From Rhodoferax antarcticus ANT.BR (lineage in GTDB: Bacteria > Pseudomonadota > Gammaproteobacteria > Burkholderiales > Burkholderiaceae_C): a stretch of 64,000 nt of DNA. The stretch lies in assembly GCF_001938565.1 (NCBI RefSeq), contig NZ_MSYM01000013.1:621496-685495 (forward strand). The letters are read 5' to 3'. A program made the position numbers and the translations under genes. Positions 1 through 8,700 of this stretch are shown in pieces (position 1 is the stretch's first letter; every line of letters begins with the position of its first letter). The notes under the pieces were generated by a model, which saw nothing but the letters and a program-made list of their open reading frames with translations, ran no database searches and was not told the origin of the DNA.

Positions 1-524
1 CCCGAAACCGCTACGGTGTCTGCCAGGGTAAAGGGCCGCTTGGGAATACCTATCAAATCAAATTCCATTGGGGCCGGGTGGCTGGCCTGGTATTGGTTGA
101 CGCCGTCCAGATAAGCCAGCTGGGCCTTCACTGCCGGGCTCTGCGGGTCTAGCGCCGCGGCCACCTTGGCAGCGTGCTCGCGCAGGCGCAAGGTGCGAAA
201 TAGCCGGTCAACCTTGACCAGCTTGGGGCCCAGCACCTCGGCCAACTCGCCTTGGGCCAGGCGGCGCACCATCTCCATTTGAAACAGCCGGTCTTGCGCA
301 TGCACATAGCCCAGCGCCCGGTACAGGTCGGCCTCGTTGCTCGCCTTGATGTGCGGTACGCCGCGCTCGTCATAACGCACACTGACCGGGGCACTGAGTT
401 GCGTCAGGCTCAGTTCACCCGCGCGTTGCGGCCATTTGCTGGAAACATACCAAAACCCACCCCCCAAGGCCAGCAGCATCAAGGCCAGCAGCAGCCCTGC
501 GATGATCTTCAGGGTCAATTTCAT
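1..524 (-). CDS. Penicillin acylase family hydrolase, N-terminal part (cut by window edge)
   Basis: Reading the minus strand from the ATG at 524-522 gives an uninterrupted frame to the window edge (about 174 residues; the rest lies outside). It begins with a membrane anchor or signal segment (about residues 5-28: KIIAGLLLALMLLALGGGFW). Next comes the start of the penicillin amidase alpha-chain region, with VRYDERGVPHIKA and ALGYVHAQDRLFQMEMVRR (about residues 50-90), both typical of the Ntn-hydrolase penicillin acylase family (beta-lactam, acyl-homoserine lactone or other amide acylases). The catalytic Ser that starts the beta chain is not in the window, so the substrate cannot be judged. It is divergent from the yidB remnant, with a short shared promoter region at 525-632. 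Confidence 0.85.
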   Translation of the reverse strand, partial: MKLTLKIIAGLLLALMLLALGGGFWYVSSKWPQRAGELSLTQLSAPVSVRYDERGVPHIKASNEADLYRALGYVHAQDRLFQMEMVRRLAQGELAEVLGPKLVKVDRLFRTLRLREHAAKVAAALDPQSPAVKAQLAYLDGVNQYQASHPAPMEFDLIGIPKRPFTLADTVAVS

Positions 525-632
525 GGCGTGCTTGCGAAAAATGTCCGGTTCATGGCTGCATGATAAAGGGCGGTTTGCCGATGCCGGGGTCGTCCTCGGC
601 ATAATTTGCTGCTTCATTCACAGGAGATCTTT

Positions 633-958
633 ATGAGCTTGTTTGATTCTGAGCGCAGTCAACAGCCATGTGCAACAGCAAGGCGGCATCGCCAATGTGT
701 TGAGCCGTTTGCTGGCCAACAATGGCGCCAATCCAGCCGATCTCGGGGGACCAGCTCTTGCAGGTGCTCGGCGGTGACCTGATGGGCAAAGCCGCTGGCC
801 AGCTCGGCATCGACCCGTCGCAGCTCAGTGCTCAACTCTCGGCCCTGCTGCCGGGCCTGGTTGACAAACTCACGCCCAACGGCGCCATACCCCAGGGCGG
901 TTTGGGCAATACCGGCGATTTGATGGGCTTGCTGGGCGGCTTGCTGCAACAGCGTTAA
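633..958 (+). pseudogene. Decayed yidB-like gene (DUF937 family) with frame changes and internal deletion
   Basis: A good ribosome site (CAGGAG) precedes ATG 633, which reads MSLFDS as in YidB-family proteins. The frame is then lost. A second frame (from about 658) reads VNSHVQQQGGIANVLSRLLA, and a third (from about 735 to the stop at 956-958) reads PISGDQLLQVLGGDLMGK and continues to the family's usual glycine-rich end GDLMGLLGGLLQQR. So two frame changes are needed, and the middle of the normal protein of about 130-150 residues is missing between the second and third blocks. All three pieces together are a clear yidB remnant. Two sequencing errors could explain the frames but not the missing middle. 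An intact downstream ORF from 722 exists but lacks the N-terminal part. Confidence 0.75.
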
Positions 959-1001
959 CTTGCATGCATCAAATCCACCCCGAAGCATGAAAAATTCGTC
1001 T

Positions 1002-1075
1002 CGTCACTGCGAGCGTAGCGTGGCAGTCCATGCAGTACGGGGGGCATGGATTGCTTCACCTCGTTCGCAATGACG
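1002..1075. repeat. Palindromic dispersed repeat (about 32-bp arms)
   Basis: The left arm 1002-1033 and right arm 1044-1075 are imperfect reverse complements (CGTCACTGCGAGCG against CGAACGCAATGACG-like ends) around a 10-base loop. RNA of either strand would form a long hairpin. It lies between the yidB remnant and the 3' end of hpnE and could act as a transcript end for hpnE. Similar palindromes reading CGTCATTGCGAGC occur in many proteobacterial genomes (from memory, not checked). Confidence 0.7.
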
Positions 1076-1135
1076 ACTGTATTTCACGTTAAGTTTTAAC
1101 TGCCCACCGATTGATCGCAGCGAGGTAACTGCAAG

Positions 1136-2503
1136 TTATCCGCGGCGCCGTGCTTGGGCATTGACCCGCTGCGCGGCCTCCAAGCCGCTGCGTACCGCAC
1201 CCTCCAGCGTGGCCGGGTAGGGGCCTGCCACATAGTCGCCACAGGCCAGCAAGCCCGGCGCAATTTGCGGGGCAGGGCGTTGCAGGCCGGGGGTGCAGGC
1301 AAAGGTGGCGCGCTTTTCAACCACGGTTTGTACCGGCTGCAGCGTCAGCCCCAACTGGGCTTGCGCTTGCGCCAGCACCTGGGCCTGCACGCTAGCACGG
1401 TCGCCCACCGAGGCGCTCACCACAAACGCCAACAAACCCACCGGGCCACCCAGCGCTGCGCGGTCAAAGACAAACTGCGCTGGGTAGGCCGCAGTGTTGC
1501 GCAGGGTCAGCATCGGCAGCGGCAGCCGGGCGCCGGGTGACCAGGCGTACACGGTGGTGATCGGCTCGTAATGCAGAGCTTGCGCCGTTTGGCACCAGTC
1601 GGCTACCTTTTTTGATATGGTTTCAGGAGCTGCTTGCGCATACTGCATAAGGGCTTGAGCCGTATTTGATGCTGAAGTTGCCCAGATCACCGCGTCAAAG
1701 CGCGTCTCTGCCGCAGCCCCCAAGCCCGCGCCAGACAGCCGCCAGGATGGGGGCTTGGCGGAATTGCTCTGTGATGCCTCTTGCCCCAAGGTGTCGACGC
1801 GCGCTTTGCGCAGCACTTGCCCACCTTGCTGCTCAATCCAGCGGGCGGCTGCTTGTGGAAACAACGCACTCAGGTCCGTTTTAGGCAGCAGCAGATGTGA
1901 GCCGCCGGTGGCGCCAAACAACGCGTCACGCATCACCCGCAGGAAAATGCCGGCGCTGGCCTGCGCTGCTGGGGTGTTCAAGGCCGACACGCACAGCGGC
2001 TCGATCAGCTCGGCGTTGATACGCGGGGTGAGGCCGCGACACAGTTCGGTCACGCTCAAACTTGCCTCACAGGTGAACCCTTGCAGCCGCCAGCCCAGTG
2101 CTGCGCGCAGCAGCGACACCTTGTCGCCCAGCGACCAACCACGCGCCGCCAAAATGCCGCCCAGGGCGTCCAGCGGCGTTGGCCAGTTGGGCAAGCGGAT
2201 GCCGCAACCATCGGGAAACTGCAGCGTCATCGGCAGGTCCAGCAGCGTTTGTTGTGGCTCAACACCGACTTGGCGCATCAGCCGCAGGGTGTCGCTGTAG
2301 GCACCAATCAGGATGTGCTGGCCGTTGTCCAGCGTCACCTCAGCGCCGTCGGGTAAAGTGCCTTTTAAGGCTCTAGCCCTTCCACCTAAAGCGTCAGTAG
2401 CTTCTAAAACTGTAGCATGATGTCCAGCTTGTGTGGCGGCAACTGCAGCCGCCATACCAGCCCAACCGCCGCCCACCACGGCAATCTTCAAACGCGCGGC
2501 CAT
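1136..2503 (-). CDS. hpnE: Hydroxysqualene dehydroxylase HpnE (squalene-associated FAD-dependent desaturase)
   Basis: 455 residues, an FAD-dependent amine-oxidase-fold enzyme. The N-terminus has the Rossmann dinucleotide motif (VVGGGWAGMAAAVAA, about residues 9-23) followed by LEATDALGGRAR (about 38-49), and the C-terminus has the second FAD contact region around GLLACGDYVAGPYPATLEGA. It is the third gene of a hpnC-hpnD-hpnE set, which in characterised bacteria turns two farnesyl diphosphates into squalene; HpnE removes the hydroxyl of hydroxysqualene using reduced flavin. The gap to hpnD is 25 bases, so co-transcription is likely. Two copies of the dispersed repeat lie inside the gene (1602-1670 and 2362-2417), the second over the conserved LEATDALGGRAR motif. 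Confidence 0.9.
   Translation of the reverse strand: MAARLKIAVVGGGWAGMAAAVAATQAGHHATVLEATDALGGRARALKGTLPDGAEVTLDNGQHILIGAYSDTLRLMRQVGVEPQQTLLDLPMTLQFPDGCGIRLPNWPTPLDALGGILAARGWSLGDKVSLLRAALGWRLQGFTCEASLSVTELCRGLTPRINAELIEPLCVSALNTPAAQASAGIFLRVMRDALFGATGGSHLLLPKTDLSALFPQAAARWIEQQGGQVLRKARVDTLGQEASQSNSAKPPSWRLSGAGLGAAAETRFDAVIWATSASNTAQALMQYAQAAPETISKKVADWCQTAQALHYEPITTVYAWSPGARLPLPMLTLRNTAAYPAQFVFDRAALGGPVGLLAFVVSASVGDRASVQAQVLAQAQAQLGLTLQPVQTVVEKRATFACTPGLQRPAPQIAPGLLACGDYVAGPYPATLEGAVRSGLEAAQRVNAQARRRG
1602..1670 (-). repeat. Dispersed repeat copy 1 (inside hpnE)
   Basis: Read on the minus strand it carries the family landmarks CTCAAGCCCTTATGCA ... GCGCAAGCAGCT ... AAAAAAGGTAGC. It is translated in hpnE as the Ala/Gln-rich stretch SNTAQALMQYAQAAPETISK without disturbing the frame. 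Confidence 0.65.
2362..2417 (+). repeat. Dispersed repeat copy 2 (inside hpnE, over the FAD motif)
   Basis: The plus strand reads GGCTCTAGCCCTTCCACC, then AAAGCGTCAGTAGCTTCTA and ACTGTAGCA, close to the family consensus. On the minus strand it codes for the conserved TVLEATDALGGRARALKG of HpnE with AT-rich codons (TTA, AGA, AGG, GGA) unlike the surrounding GC-rich codons. Confidence 0.7.
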
Positions 2504-2528
2504 GTCAGTGTTTTATTAACGCAGACAA

Positions 2529-3368
2529 CTACAGCTTGCCCAGCGCCTGCACCCGCCAGGCCAGCCAGAATTTGCGCAGCGGCGTCAGGCTGATGCGTTG
2601 GTGCAGCACCTTGAACTGCTCGCGCTCGATCTCGCCCAGCAGCGCGCGGTAGATGCTGGCCATCATCAGGCCGGGTTTTTGCGCGCGGCGGTCTTCGGTA
2701 GCGAGCAGGGCAAACGCTTGGTCGTACAAGCCTTGGGCGCGCTGGGCCTGAAATTGCATCAGCGCGGTGAAACGGTCTGAATACGTGCGGTTCAGAATCT
2801 CTTGCGCGGTCACGCCGAACTGCTGCAACTCGTTGACCGGTAGGTAAATGCGCCCGCGTATCGCGTCTTCACCCACGTCGCGGATGATGTTGGTGAGCTG
2901 CAGCGCTTGGCCCAGCGTGTGCGCGTAGGCGGTGGTTTGAGTCTGCGTCTGGCCAAAAATCTGCGCCGCGACTTCACCCACCACGCCTGCTACCAGATGG
3001 CAATAGCGCGACAACGCGATGTAATCCAGATAACGCGTCTGGTTCAGGTCCATCTGGCAACCTTCAATCACGGCTTGCAGGTGGCGCTGCTCGATGGCGA
3101 AGTCTTTGGCAATCGGCATCAGCGCCAGCATCACCGGGTGGCTAGGCTGCCCGGCATACGCCTTGGCCACTTCCTGCTGCCACCAGGCCAGCTTGGTGGC
3201 CGCCACGCCGATGTCGGTGGCGTCGTCCACCACGTCATCGACTTCCCGGCAAAACGCATAAAACGCGGTGATAGCGGCGCGTTTGGGCGGCGCAAGGAAC
3301 AAAAAAGCGTAATAAAAGCTGCTGCCGGAACCGGCGGCTTTTTGCTGGACATAGTCTTGAGGGGTCAT
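2529..3368 (-). CDS. hpnD: Presqualene diphosphate synthase HpnD
   Basis: 279 residues, all-alpha trans-isoprenyl diphosphate synthase (squalene/phytoene synthase) fold. Both aspartate-rich substrate/Mg sites are visible: YAFCREVDDVVDD (about residues 37-49) and QLTNIIRDVGEDAIRGRIYLP (about 177-197). It is placed between hpnC and hpnE and would condense two farnesyl diphosphates to presqualene diphosphate, the first step of the HpnCDE route. The assignment as HpnD rather than HpnC rests on the early YYAFLFLAPPKRAA block and the gene order. Length is normal for the family. Confidence 0.92.
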   Translation of the reverse strand: MTPQDYVQQKAAGSGSSFYYAFLFLAPPKRAAITAFYAFCREVDDVVDDATDIGVAATKLAWWQQEVAKAYAGQPSHPVMLALMPIAKDFAIEQRHLQAVIEGCQMDLNQTRYLDYIALSRYCHLVAGVVGEVAAQIFGQTQTQTTAYAHTLGQALQLTNIIRDVGEDAIRGRIYLPVNELQQFGVTAQEILNRTYSDRFTALMQFQAQRAQGLYDQAFALLATEDRRAQKPGLMMASIYRALLGEIEREQFKVLHQRISLTPLRKFWLAWRVQALGKL

Positions 3369-3496
3369 GGGGTGCGCTTGTTTTGCTTGAGTTTAAGCGG
3401 GGACTCGTTTCGTTTTGCCGGTGATTTGTCTGCCATTCAATTGAGTTTATTTTTGTTGGACTTCTGGCATTTATGTTTCGCTACGCGCGTTGATTT

Positions 3497-3547
3497 CCCC
3501 ACTCACTACCCCCGCGGGGCGAGAAAGGGCGGGGGTAGTGAGTGGGG
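3497..3547. repeat. Strong hairpin in the hpnC-hpnD gap
   Basis: 3497-3515 and 3529-3547 are perfect 19-base inverted repeats (arm begins CCCCACTCACTACCCCCGC) with a 13-base loop. No T-run follows on either strand, so it is not a canonical intrinsic terminator. It sits in the 248-base non-coding gap 3369-3616 between hpnC and hpnD and could reduce read-through, protect mRNA ends, or be a mobile repeat. I see no gene in the rest of this gap. Confidence 0.75.
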
Positions 3548-3616
3548 GAAAACCACTCGGCTGGCGTGCCAAAGAGACGCGGGTTACAAATAGCTGGTGG
3601 CCAAGTGAGCAAAAGC

Positions 3617-4471
3617 TCACTTCATCCACAACGCCCGCCAAAGCAACACTGGCACATCCCAAGCGCTGAGTTTGGGCCGGGTTCGCCAGGTCACAAACCC
3701 CAGCGCTTCAATCTTGTCCAGAATCCGTAAACCGCCTTGCACCACCAGCCGCAGTTCCCAGCCCGCCCGGCCAGGCACCTTGCGTGGCAGTGCAGCGCCT
3801 TTTAGCATCAGAGCCCTTGCAGCGCTTGCGCTGGCAGCTATTAATAGTGCAGCATTCTCAGAGTGGCTGGTGGGCAGGAAGTCGGCCTGTGTCACACCGA
3901 AGCGTGCCATGGCTTGCTGCGTGATGTACCAGCGGCCACGGGCAGCGTCCACGCTCACGTCTTGCCAGAAGTTGATGAGCTGCAGCGCGCTGCAGATGGC
4001 GTCGCTTTGCGCCAGCGAGGTGGCGTCTTGCACACCATGCAGGTGCAGTAGCAGCCGCCCGATGGGGTTGGCAGAACGACGGCAGTAGTCCAGCAACGCG
4101 TCGTCGTTCGCGTAGCGGCGTTGTTGTGCGTGATAGATCACGTCTTGCTCAAAGGCGTCGAGCAAATCTGTGAGCAGGCTCAGCGGCAACTGGTACTGTC
4201 CAAGCATGTGTTGCAGTGGCCGAAACACCGCCGCCCAGCGCGGGCTAAAGGGCTTGTCGTTGGCGGCGGCCAGCAGGTCGCCCTGAAAATCACTCAGGTC
4301 AGCCAAGCGGCTCGCGGGGCTGGCGTCGCCTTCGTCAGCGAGGTCATCTGCCGTGCGGGCAAAGTGGTAAATCGCGGCAACGGCCGGGCGCAAGTGCGCC
4401 GGGCACAGGATGGAGGCCACCGGAAAGTTTTCATAATGGGTGACCGGGGCAAGGATTGGCGCGTGGCTCAT
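3617..4471 (-). CDS. hpnC: Squalene synthase HpnC (hydroxysqualene synthase)
   Basis: 284 residues, squalene/phytoene synthase fold. The N-terminal VTHYENFPVASILCPAHLR block is characteristic of HpnC. The two aspartate-rich sites are HFARTADDLADEGD (about residues 37-50) and QLINFWQDVSVDAARGRWYI (about 164-183). In the HpnCDE pathway it converts presqualene diphosphate to hydroxysqualene. First gene of the minus-strand hpnCDE set, divergent from the RND adaptor gene with a short shared intergenic region (4472-4576). A copy of the dispersed repeat lies at 3800-3856 and encodes an Ala/Ser-rich stretch (LLIAASASAARALMLKGAA). Confidence 0.9.
   Translation of the reverse strand: MSHAPILAPVTHYENFPVASILCPAHLRPAVAAIYHFARTADDLADEGDASPASRLADLSDFQGDLLAAANDKPFSPRWAAVFRPLQHMLGQYQLPLSLLTDLLDAFEQDVIYHAQQRRYANDDALLDYCRRSANPIGRLLLHLHGVQDATSLAQSDAICSALQLINFWQDVSVDAARGRWYITQQAMARFGVTQADFLPTSHSENAALLIAASASAARALMLKGAALPRKVPGRAGWELRLVVQGGLRILDKIEALGFVTWRTRPKLSAWDVPVLLWRALWMK
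3800..3856 (+). repeat. Dispersed repeat copy 3 (inside hpnC)
   Basis: Diverged copy with GAGCCCTTGCAGCGCTTGCG, then GGCAGCTATTAATAGTGCAGCA on the plus strand. It is read through in frame by hpnC on the other strand. Confidence 0.55.
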
Positions 4472-4576
4472 GGCTAGCAGGGTCAGTGCATCCTGCCAGG
4501 TTTGACAGTGGTTTTGAAGCTCTTAAAATTACTAACCGCCCGGTCATTAACCAGGGTATTGTTTGAAAGTATTGCT

Positions 4577-5788
4577 ATGAAATTGGTGCCATCCATGTCG
4601 CGCTCGCTGCTGTTGGGCTTGACTATAGCGTCAGCCTTTGTGCTGCTGGCGTGCTCCAAGCCTGAGGTGCCGGTGGAGCCGATCCGCTCGGTGAAGGTGA
4701 TCACGGTGGGGGTTCAGCCGGCCATTGCTACGCTGGAATATGCCGCCGAGGTGCGGGCCCGGGTTGAATCGCGTCTGGGTTTTCGGGTGGGCGGCAAGGT
4801 GACGGCGCGGCTGGTGGAATTAGGCCAGCGCGTCAAAGCCGGGCAGGTTTTGGCGCAACTGGACCCGCAAGACCTGAAGCTGGCCACCGATGCCGCGCGC
4901 GCCCAGGCCGCCGCTGCCCGCACGAACCGTGACCTGGGCGCAGCTGATTTCAAACGTTACCAAGCCTTGAAAGAGCAAAACTTCATCAGCGGCGCCGAGC
5001 TGGAGCGGCGCGAAAGCACCCTGAAGGCCGCGCAGGCGCAGCTTGATACGGCCCAGTCGCAGCTGTCTGCCCAGTCGAATCAGGCCGGCTACGCCACGCT
5101 GCTGGCGGACGCCTCCGGGGTGGTGACTGCCGTGCTGGCCGAAGCCGGCCAGGTGGTGTCCGCCGGTGCGCCGGTGGTGCAGCTGGCGCGTGATGGCGCG
5201 CGTGACGTGGTGTTTGCCGTGCCGGAAGACAAAGTGGCCGGGCTGCGGGTGGGCGGCCAGGTGGCGGTGCGCCCCTGGGCGACTGGTGCGCTGCAAACTG
5301 CGGTGGTGCGTGAGGTGGCCGCCAGCGCTGATGCGGTGACACGCACCTTCAGCATCAAAGCGGCGTTGCCAGTGGCCAGTACGCTGGCGCTGGGGAGCAC
5401 CGTGTCGGTTTTGCCCGCAGGCGTGCAACACACGGGTGCCATGGTGATCAAGCTGCCCACCACGGCGCTGCGACAGGAGGGGCAAAGCACGGTGGTTTGG
5501 GTGCTTGACCCGACAACCATGACGGTCAACCTGCAGTCGATTCAGGTGGCTACCGCCGATGGCAATGACGTGGTGGTGGCCAGTGGCTTGACACCGGGCA
5601 TGCAGGTGGTGACCGCAGGCGTGCATGTGTTAACCCCTGGTCAAAAGGTCACACTTTATAAGCAAAATCAGCCTCTAGCCCTTACCAGTCAAGCGCAGAC
5701 AGCTATCAATAGTGAAGTTAATAGTAAAGTGAATCAAGCGCCGTCGGCAGCCCTGCCAGCAGCCAGCGCAGCCAGCGCCGGGCAGTGA
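4577..5788 (+). CDS. RND efflux pump periplasmic adaptor (membrane fusion) lipoprotein
   Basis: 403 residues from ATG 4577. This start is preferred over the upstream in-frame 4502 because it gives a proper lipoprotein signal (MSRSLLLGLTIASAFVLLAC, lipobox LLAC). Then come the barrel-sandwich half (LEYAAEVRARVESRLGFRVGGKV), an alpha-hairpin rich in Ala/Gln (about residues 95-150), the second lipoyl half (ATLLADASGVVTAVLAEAGQ) and the beta-barrel/membrane-proximal domains, as in AcrA/MexA-type adaptors. It bridges the inner-membrane pump encoded 7 bases downstream to an outer-membrane channel, for which no gene is seen here. The C-terminal tail (about residues 363-403) is a repeat-derived, low-complexity extension. 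Substrate unknown. Confidence 0.9.
   Translation: MKLVPSMSRSLLLGLTIASAFVLLACSKPEVPVEPIRSVKVITVGVQPAIATLEYAAEVRARVESRLGFRVGGKVTARLVELGQRVKAGQVLAQLDPQDLKLATDAARAQAAAARTNRDLGAADFKRYQALKEQNFISGAELERRESTLKAAQAQLDTAQSQLSAQSNQAGYATLLADASGVVTAVLAEAGQVVSAGAPVVQLARDGARDVVFAVPEDKVAGLRVGGQVAVRPWATGALQTAVVREVAASADAVTRTFSIKAALPVASTLALGSTVSVLPAGVQHTGAMVIKLPTTALRQEGQSTVVWVLDPTTMTVNLQSIQVATADGNDVVVASGLTPGMQVVTAGVHVLTPGQKVTLYKQNQPLALTSQAQTAINSEVNSKVNQAPSAALPAASAASAGQ
5664..5720 (+). repeat. Dispersed repeat copy 4 (in the adaptor C-terminus)
   Basis: Reads AAATCAGCCTCTAGCCCTTA, then AAGCGCAGACAGCTATCAATAG. Translated in frame as NQPLALTSQAQTAINSEVN, beyond the last conserved adaptor domain, so it looks like an added tail. 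Confidence 0.8.
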
Positions 5789-5795
5789 GGCGAGC

Positions 5796-8700
5796 ATGAG
5801 CGACACCCACCTGCACCCGGAAAAGGGTTTTAACCTGTCGCGCTGGGCGATTGAACACACTGCCCTGACGCGTTTCCTGATGATCGTTTTGATGCTGCTG
5901 GGCGCTGCCAGCTACTTCCAGCTGGGGCAAGACGAAGACCCGCCGTTCACCTTCCGGGCCATGGTGGTGCGCGCCTACTGGCCGGGTGCCAGTGCCCAGC
6001 AGGTGGCCGAGCAGGTCACTGACAAGCTGGAGCAGGTGCTGCAAGAGGTGCCTTACGCCGACAAGATCCGCAGCTACTCCAAGCCGGGCGAGGCGCAAAT
6101 CATCTTCCAGATCAAGGACTTTGCGCGCGGGCCAGAGGTGGCCAACGTCTGGTACCAGGTGCGCAAAAAGATGGGCGATGCGCGTGGCAGCTTGCCGCAA
6201 GGTGTGCAAGGCCCGTTCTTCAATGATGATTTTGGCGACGTGTTTGGCGTTATCTACGCCTTGCAGGCGCCTGGTTTTGACTACGCCGAGCTAAAAACCT
6301 TTGCCGACGAGGTGCGCCAGCAGTTGCTGCGCGTGCAAGACGTGGCCAAGGTGGAGCAGTTTGGTGTGCAGGACGAAAAGCTGTTTGTCGAGATCTCGCA
6401 AAAGCGCTTGGCGCAACTTGGGCTGGACATGACCGCCGTGCTGGCGCAACTCAGCCAGCAAAACGCGGTGGAGTCGGCCGGTGCGGTGCAAACACCGTTG
6501 GACGTGGTGCAGGTGCGGGTGGCCGGGCAGTTCAAGGCCGTTGAAGAGCTGGCCGCCATGCCGATTCGTGGCAGTTCAGGCAAGCAGTTGCGCCTGGGCG
6601 ATATTGCCGAGATCAAACGCGGCTACGTGGACCCGCCCACAGTCAAAGTGCGTTTTCAGGGGCAAGAGGTGGTCGCGCTGGGGGTCTCTATGTCCAAAGG
6701 TGGCGACATCATTGCCCTGGGCAAGGCGCTCAAGGTAGCCACCGCGCGTATTCAGGCGACGCTGCCGGTGGGGGTGACGCTGGGGCAGATCCAGGACCAG
6801 CCCACATCGGTGGCCAAGTCAGTCAATGAATTTGTGGCGGTGCTGATTGAAGCGGTGGCGATTGTGCTGGCGGTGAGCTTTTTGAGCCTGGGTCTGCACA
6901 AGCGCCCCGGTATGCACCCGCTTTACCGGCGCTGGACGCTGGACATGCGCCCCGGTCTGGTGGTGGGCATCACCATCCCGCTGGTGCTGGCGATGACGTT
7001 TTTGGCGATGAATTATTTTGGCATTGGCCTGCACAAGATATCGCTGGGTTCGCTCATCATTGCGCTGGGCTTGCTGGTGGACGACGCCATCATCGCGGTG
7101 GAGATGATGGTGCGAAAGATGGAAGAGGGCTACGACAAAGTGCGTGCCGCCACCTTTGCCTATGAGATCACCGCCATGCCGATGCTCACCGGCACGCTGA
7201 TCACCGCGGCGGGCTTTTTGCCGATTGGCATCGCCAAAAGCACGGTGGGTGAGTACACCTTTGCCATCTTCGCGGTCACCGTGATTGCCTTGTGCCTGAG
7301 CTGGATCGTGTCGGTGTACTTTGTGCCCTACCTGGGGGTGCGGCTGCTCAAGGCACCGCCGCATGTGGTGGCGCATACGCAAAGTGGTGAGACGCTGGGC
7401 GCCGGTGAGGTGCATGACATGTACGACACGCCGTTTTACAACTGGTTTCGCCGCGCGGTCCATACCTGCGTGCGCCGCCGCTGGGTCACTATCCTGGTCA
7501 CACTGGCCCTGTTTGGCGCAGGCTTGTTCGGCATGACCCGGGTGCAGCAACAGTTTTTCCCGGATTCGGTGCGCCCGGAGCTGACGGTGGACCTGTGGTT
7601 TCCCGAAGGCACCTCGTTTGCCGCCAACGAAACGGTGGCCAAACGGTTGGAAGCGCGTCTAATGGCCGAGCCGGGTGTACTGACCGTTACGCAGTGGGTG
7701 GGTTCGGGCGTGCCGCGCTTTTACTTGCCGCTGGACCAGGTGTTTGCACAAACCAATGTGTCGCAACTGATCATCCTGCCGCAAGACCTGGCCACCCGAA
7801 ACGAACTGTTGCACGCGCTGCCTGCGCTGCTGGCGCAAGAGTTCCCCGAAGTGCGTGGCCGTGTCAAGCTGCTGGCCAACGGGCCGCCGGTGCCCTACCC
7901 GGTGCAGTTTCGGGTGATTGGGCTGGACCCCACGGTTTTGCGCGAGCGCGCCAATGAGGTTAAGGCCATTTTGCGTGACAGCCCTAACACCCGAGGTGTG
8001 AACGACAACTGGAACGAATCGGTGAAAGTCATGCGGCTGGAGGTCGACCAGACCAAGGCGCGCGCGCTGGGCGTCACCAGCCAGTCGATCGCGCAGGGGG
8101 CTAAAACTCTTTTGAATGGCAGCACAGTCGGGCAATACCGCGAGGGCGACAAGCAGATCGACATCGTACTGCGGCAACCGCTGGACGAGCGCAACGCCAT
8201 CACCGACATCGCCAACGCTTATCTGCCAACCGCGTCAGGCCAGTCGGTTCCGTTGACGCAAATTGCCAAGCCGGTGTTCACCTGGGAGCCAGGGGTGCTG
8301 TGGCGCGAGGGGCGCGACTACGCCATCACCGTTCAGGGCGATATTGCCGAGGGCTTGCAAGGTGCCACCGTCACCAACGAGCTGCTGCCTCAGCTGAAGA
8401 CTTTGGAGGCGCAGTGGGCACAAGCCGGGCAGGGCGACTACCGCATTGAGGTCGCGGGCGCAGTGGCCGAGAGTGCCAAAGGCTCGTCAAGCATCTTGGC
8501 GGGTTTGCCGGTGATGCTGTTCATCACCTTCACTTTGCTGATGCTGCAATTGCACAGCTTCAGCCGCGCCCTGCTGGTGTTTTTGACCGGGCCGCTGGGG
8601 ATAGCAGGCGTCGCAGCGGCTTTGTTGCTGCTGAATCGGCCTTTTGGCTTTGTGGCGCTGCTGGGGGTGATTGCGCTGATGGGCATGATCCAGCGCAATT

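Noticed and set aside
4820-5626. 268-residue antisense frame in the RND adaptor gene
   Set aside because: His/Gln/Arg-rich mirror of a clear coding gene.
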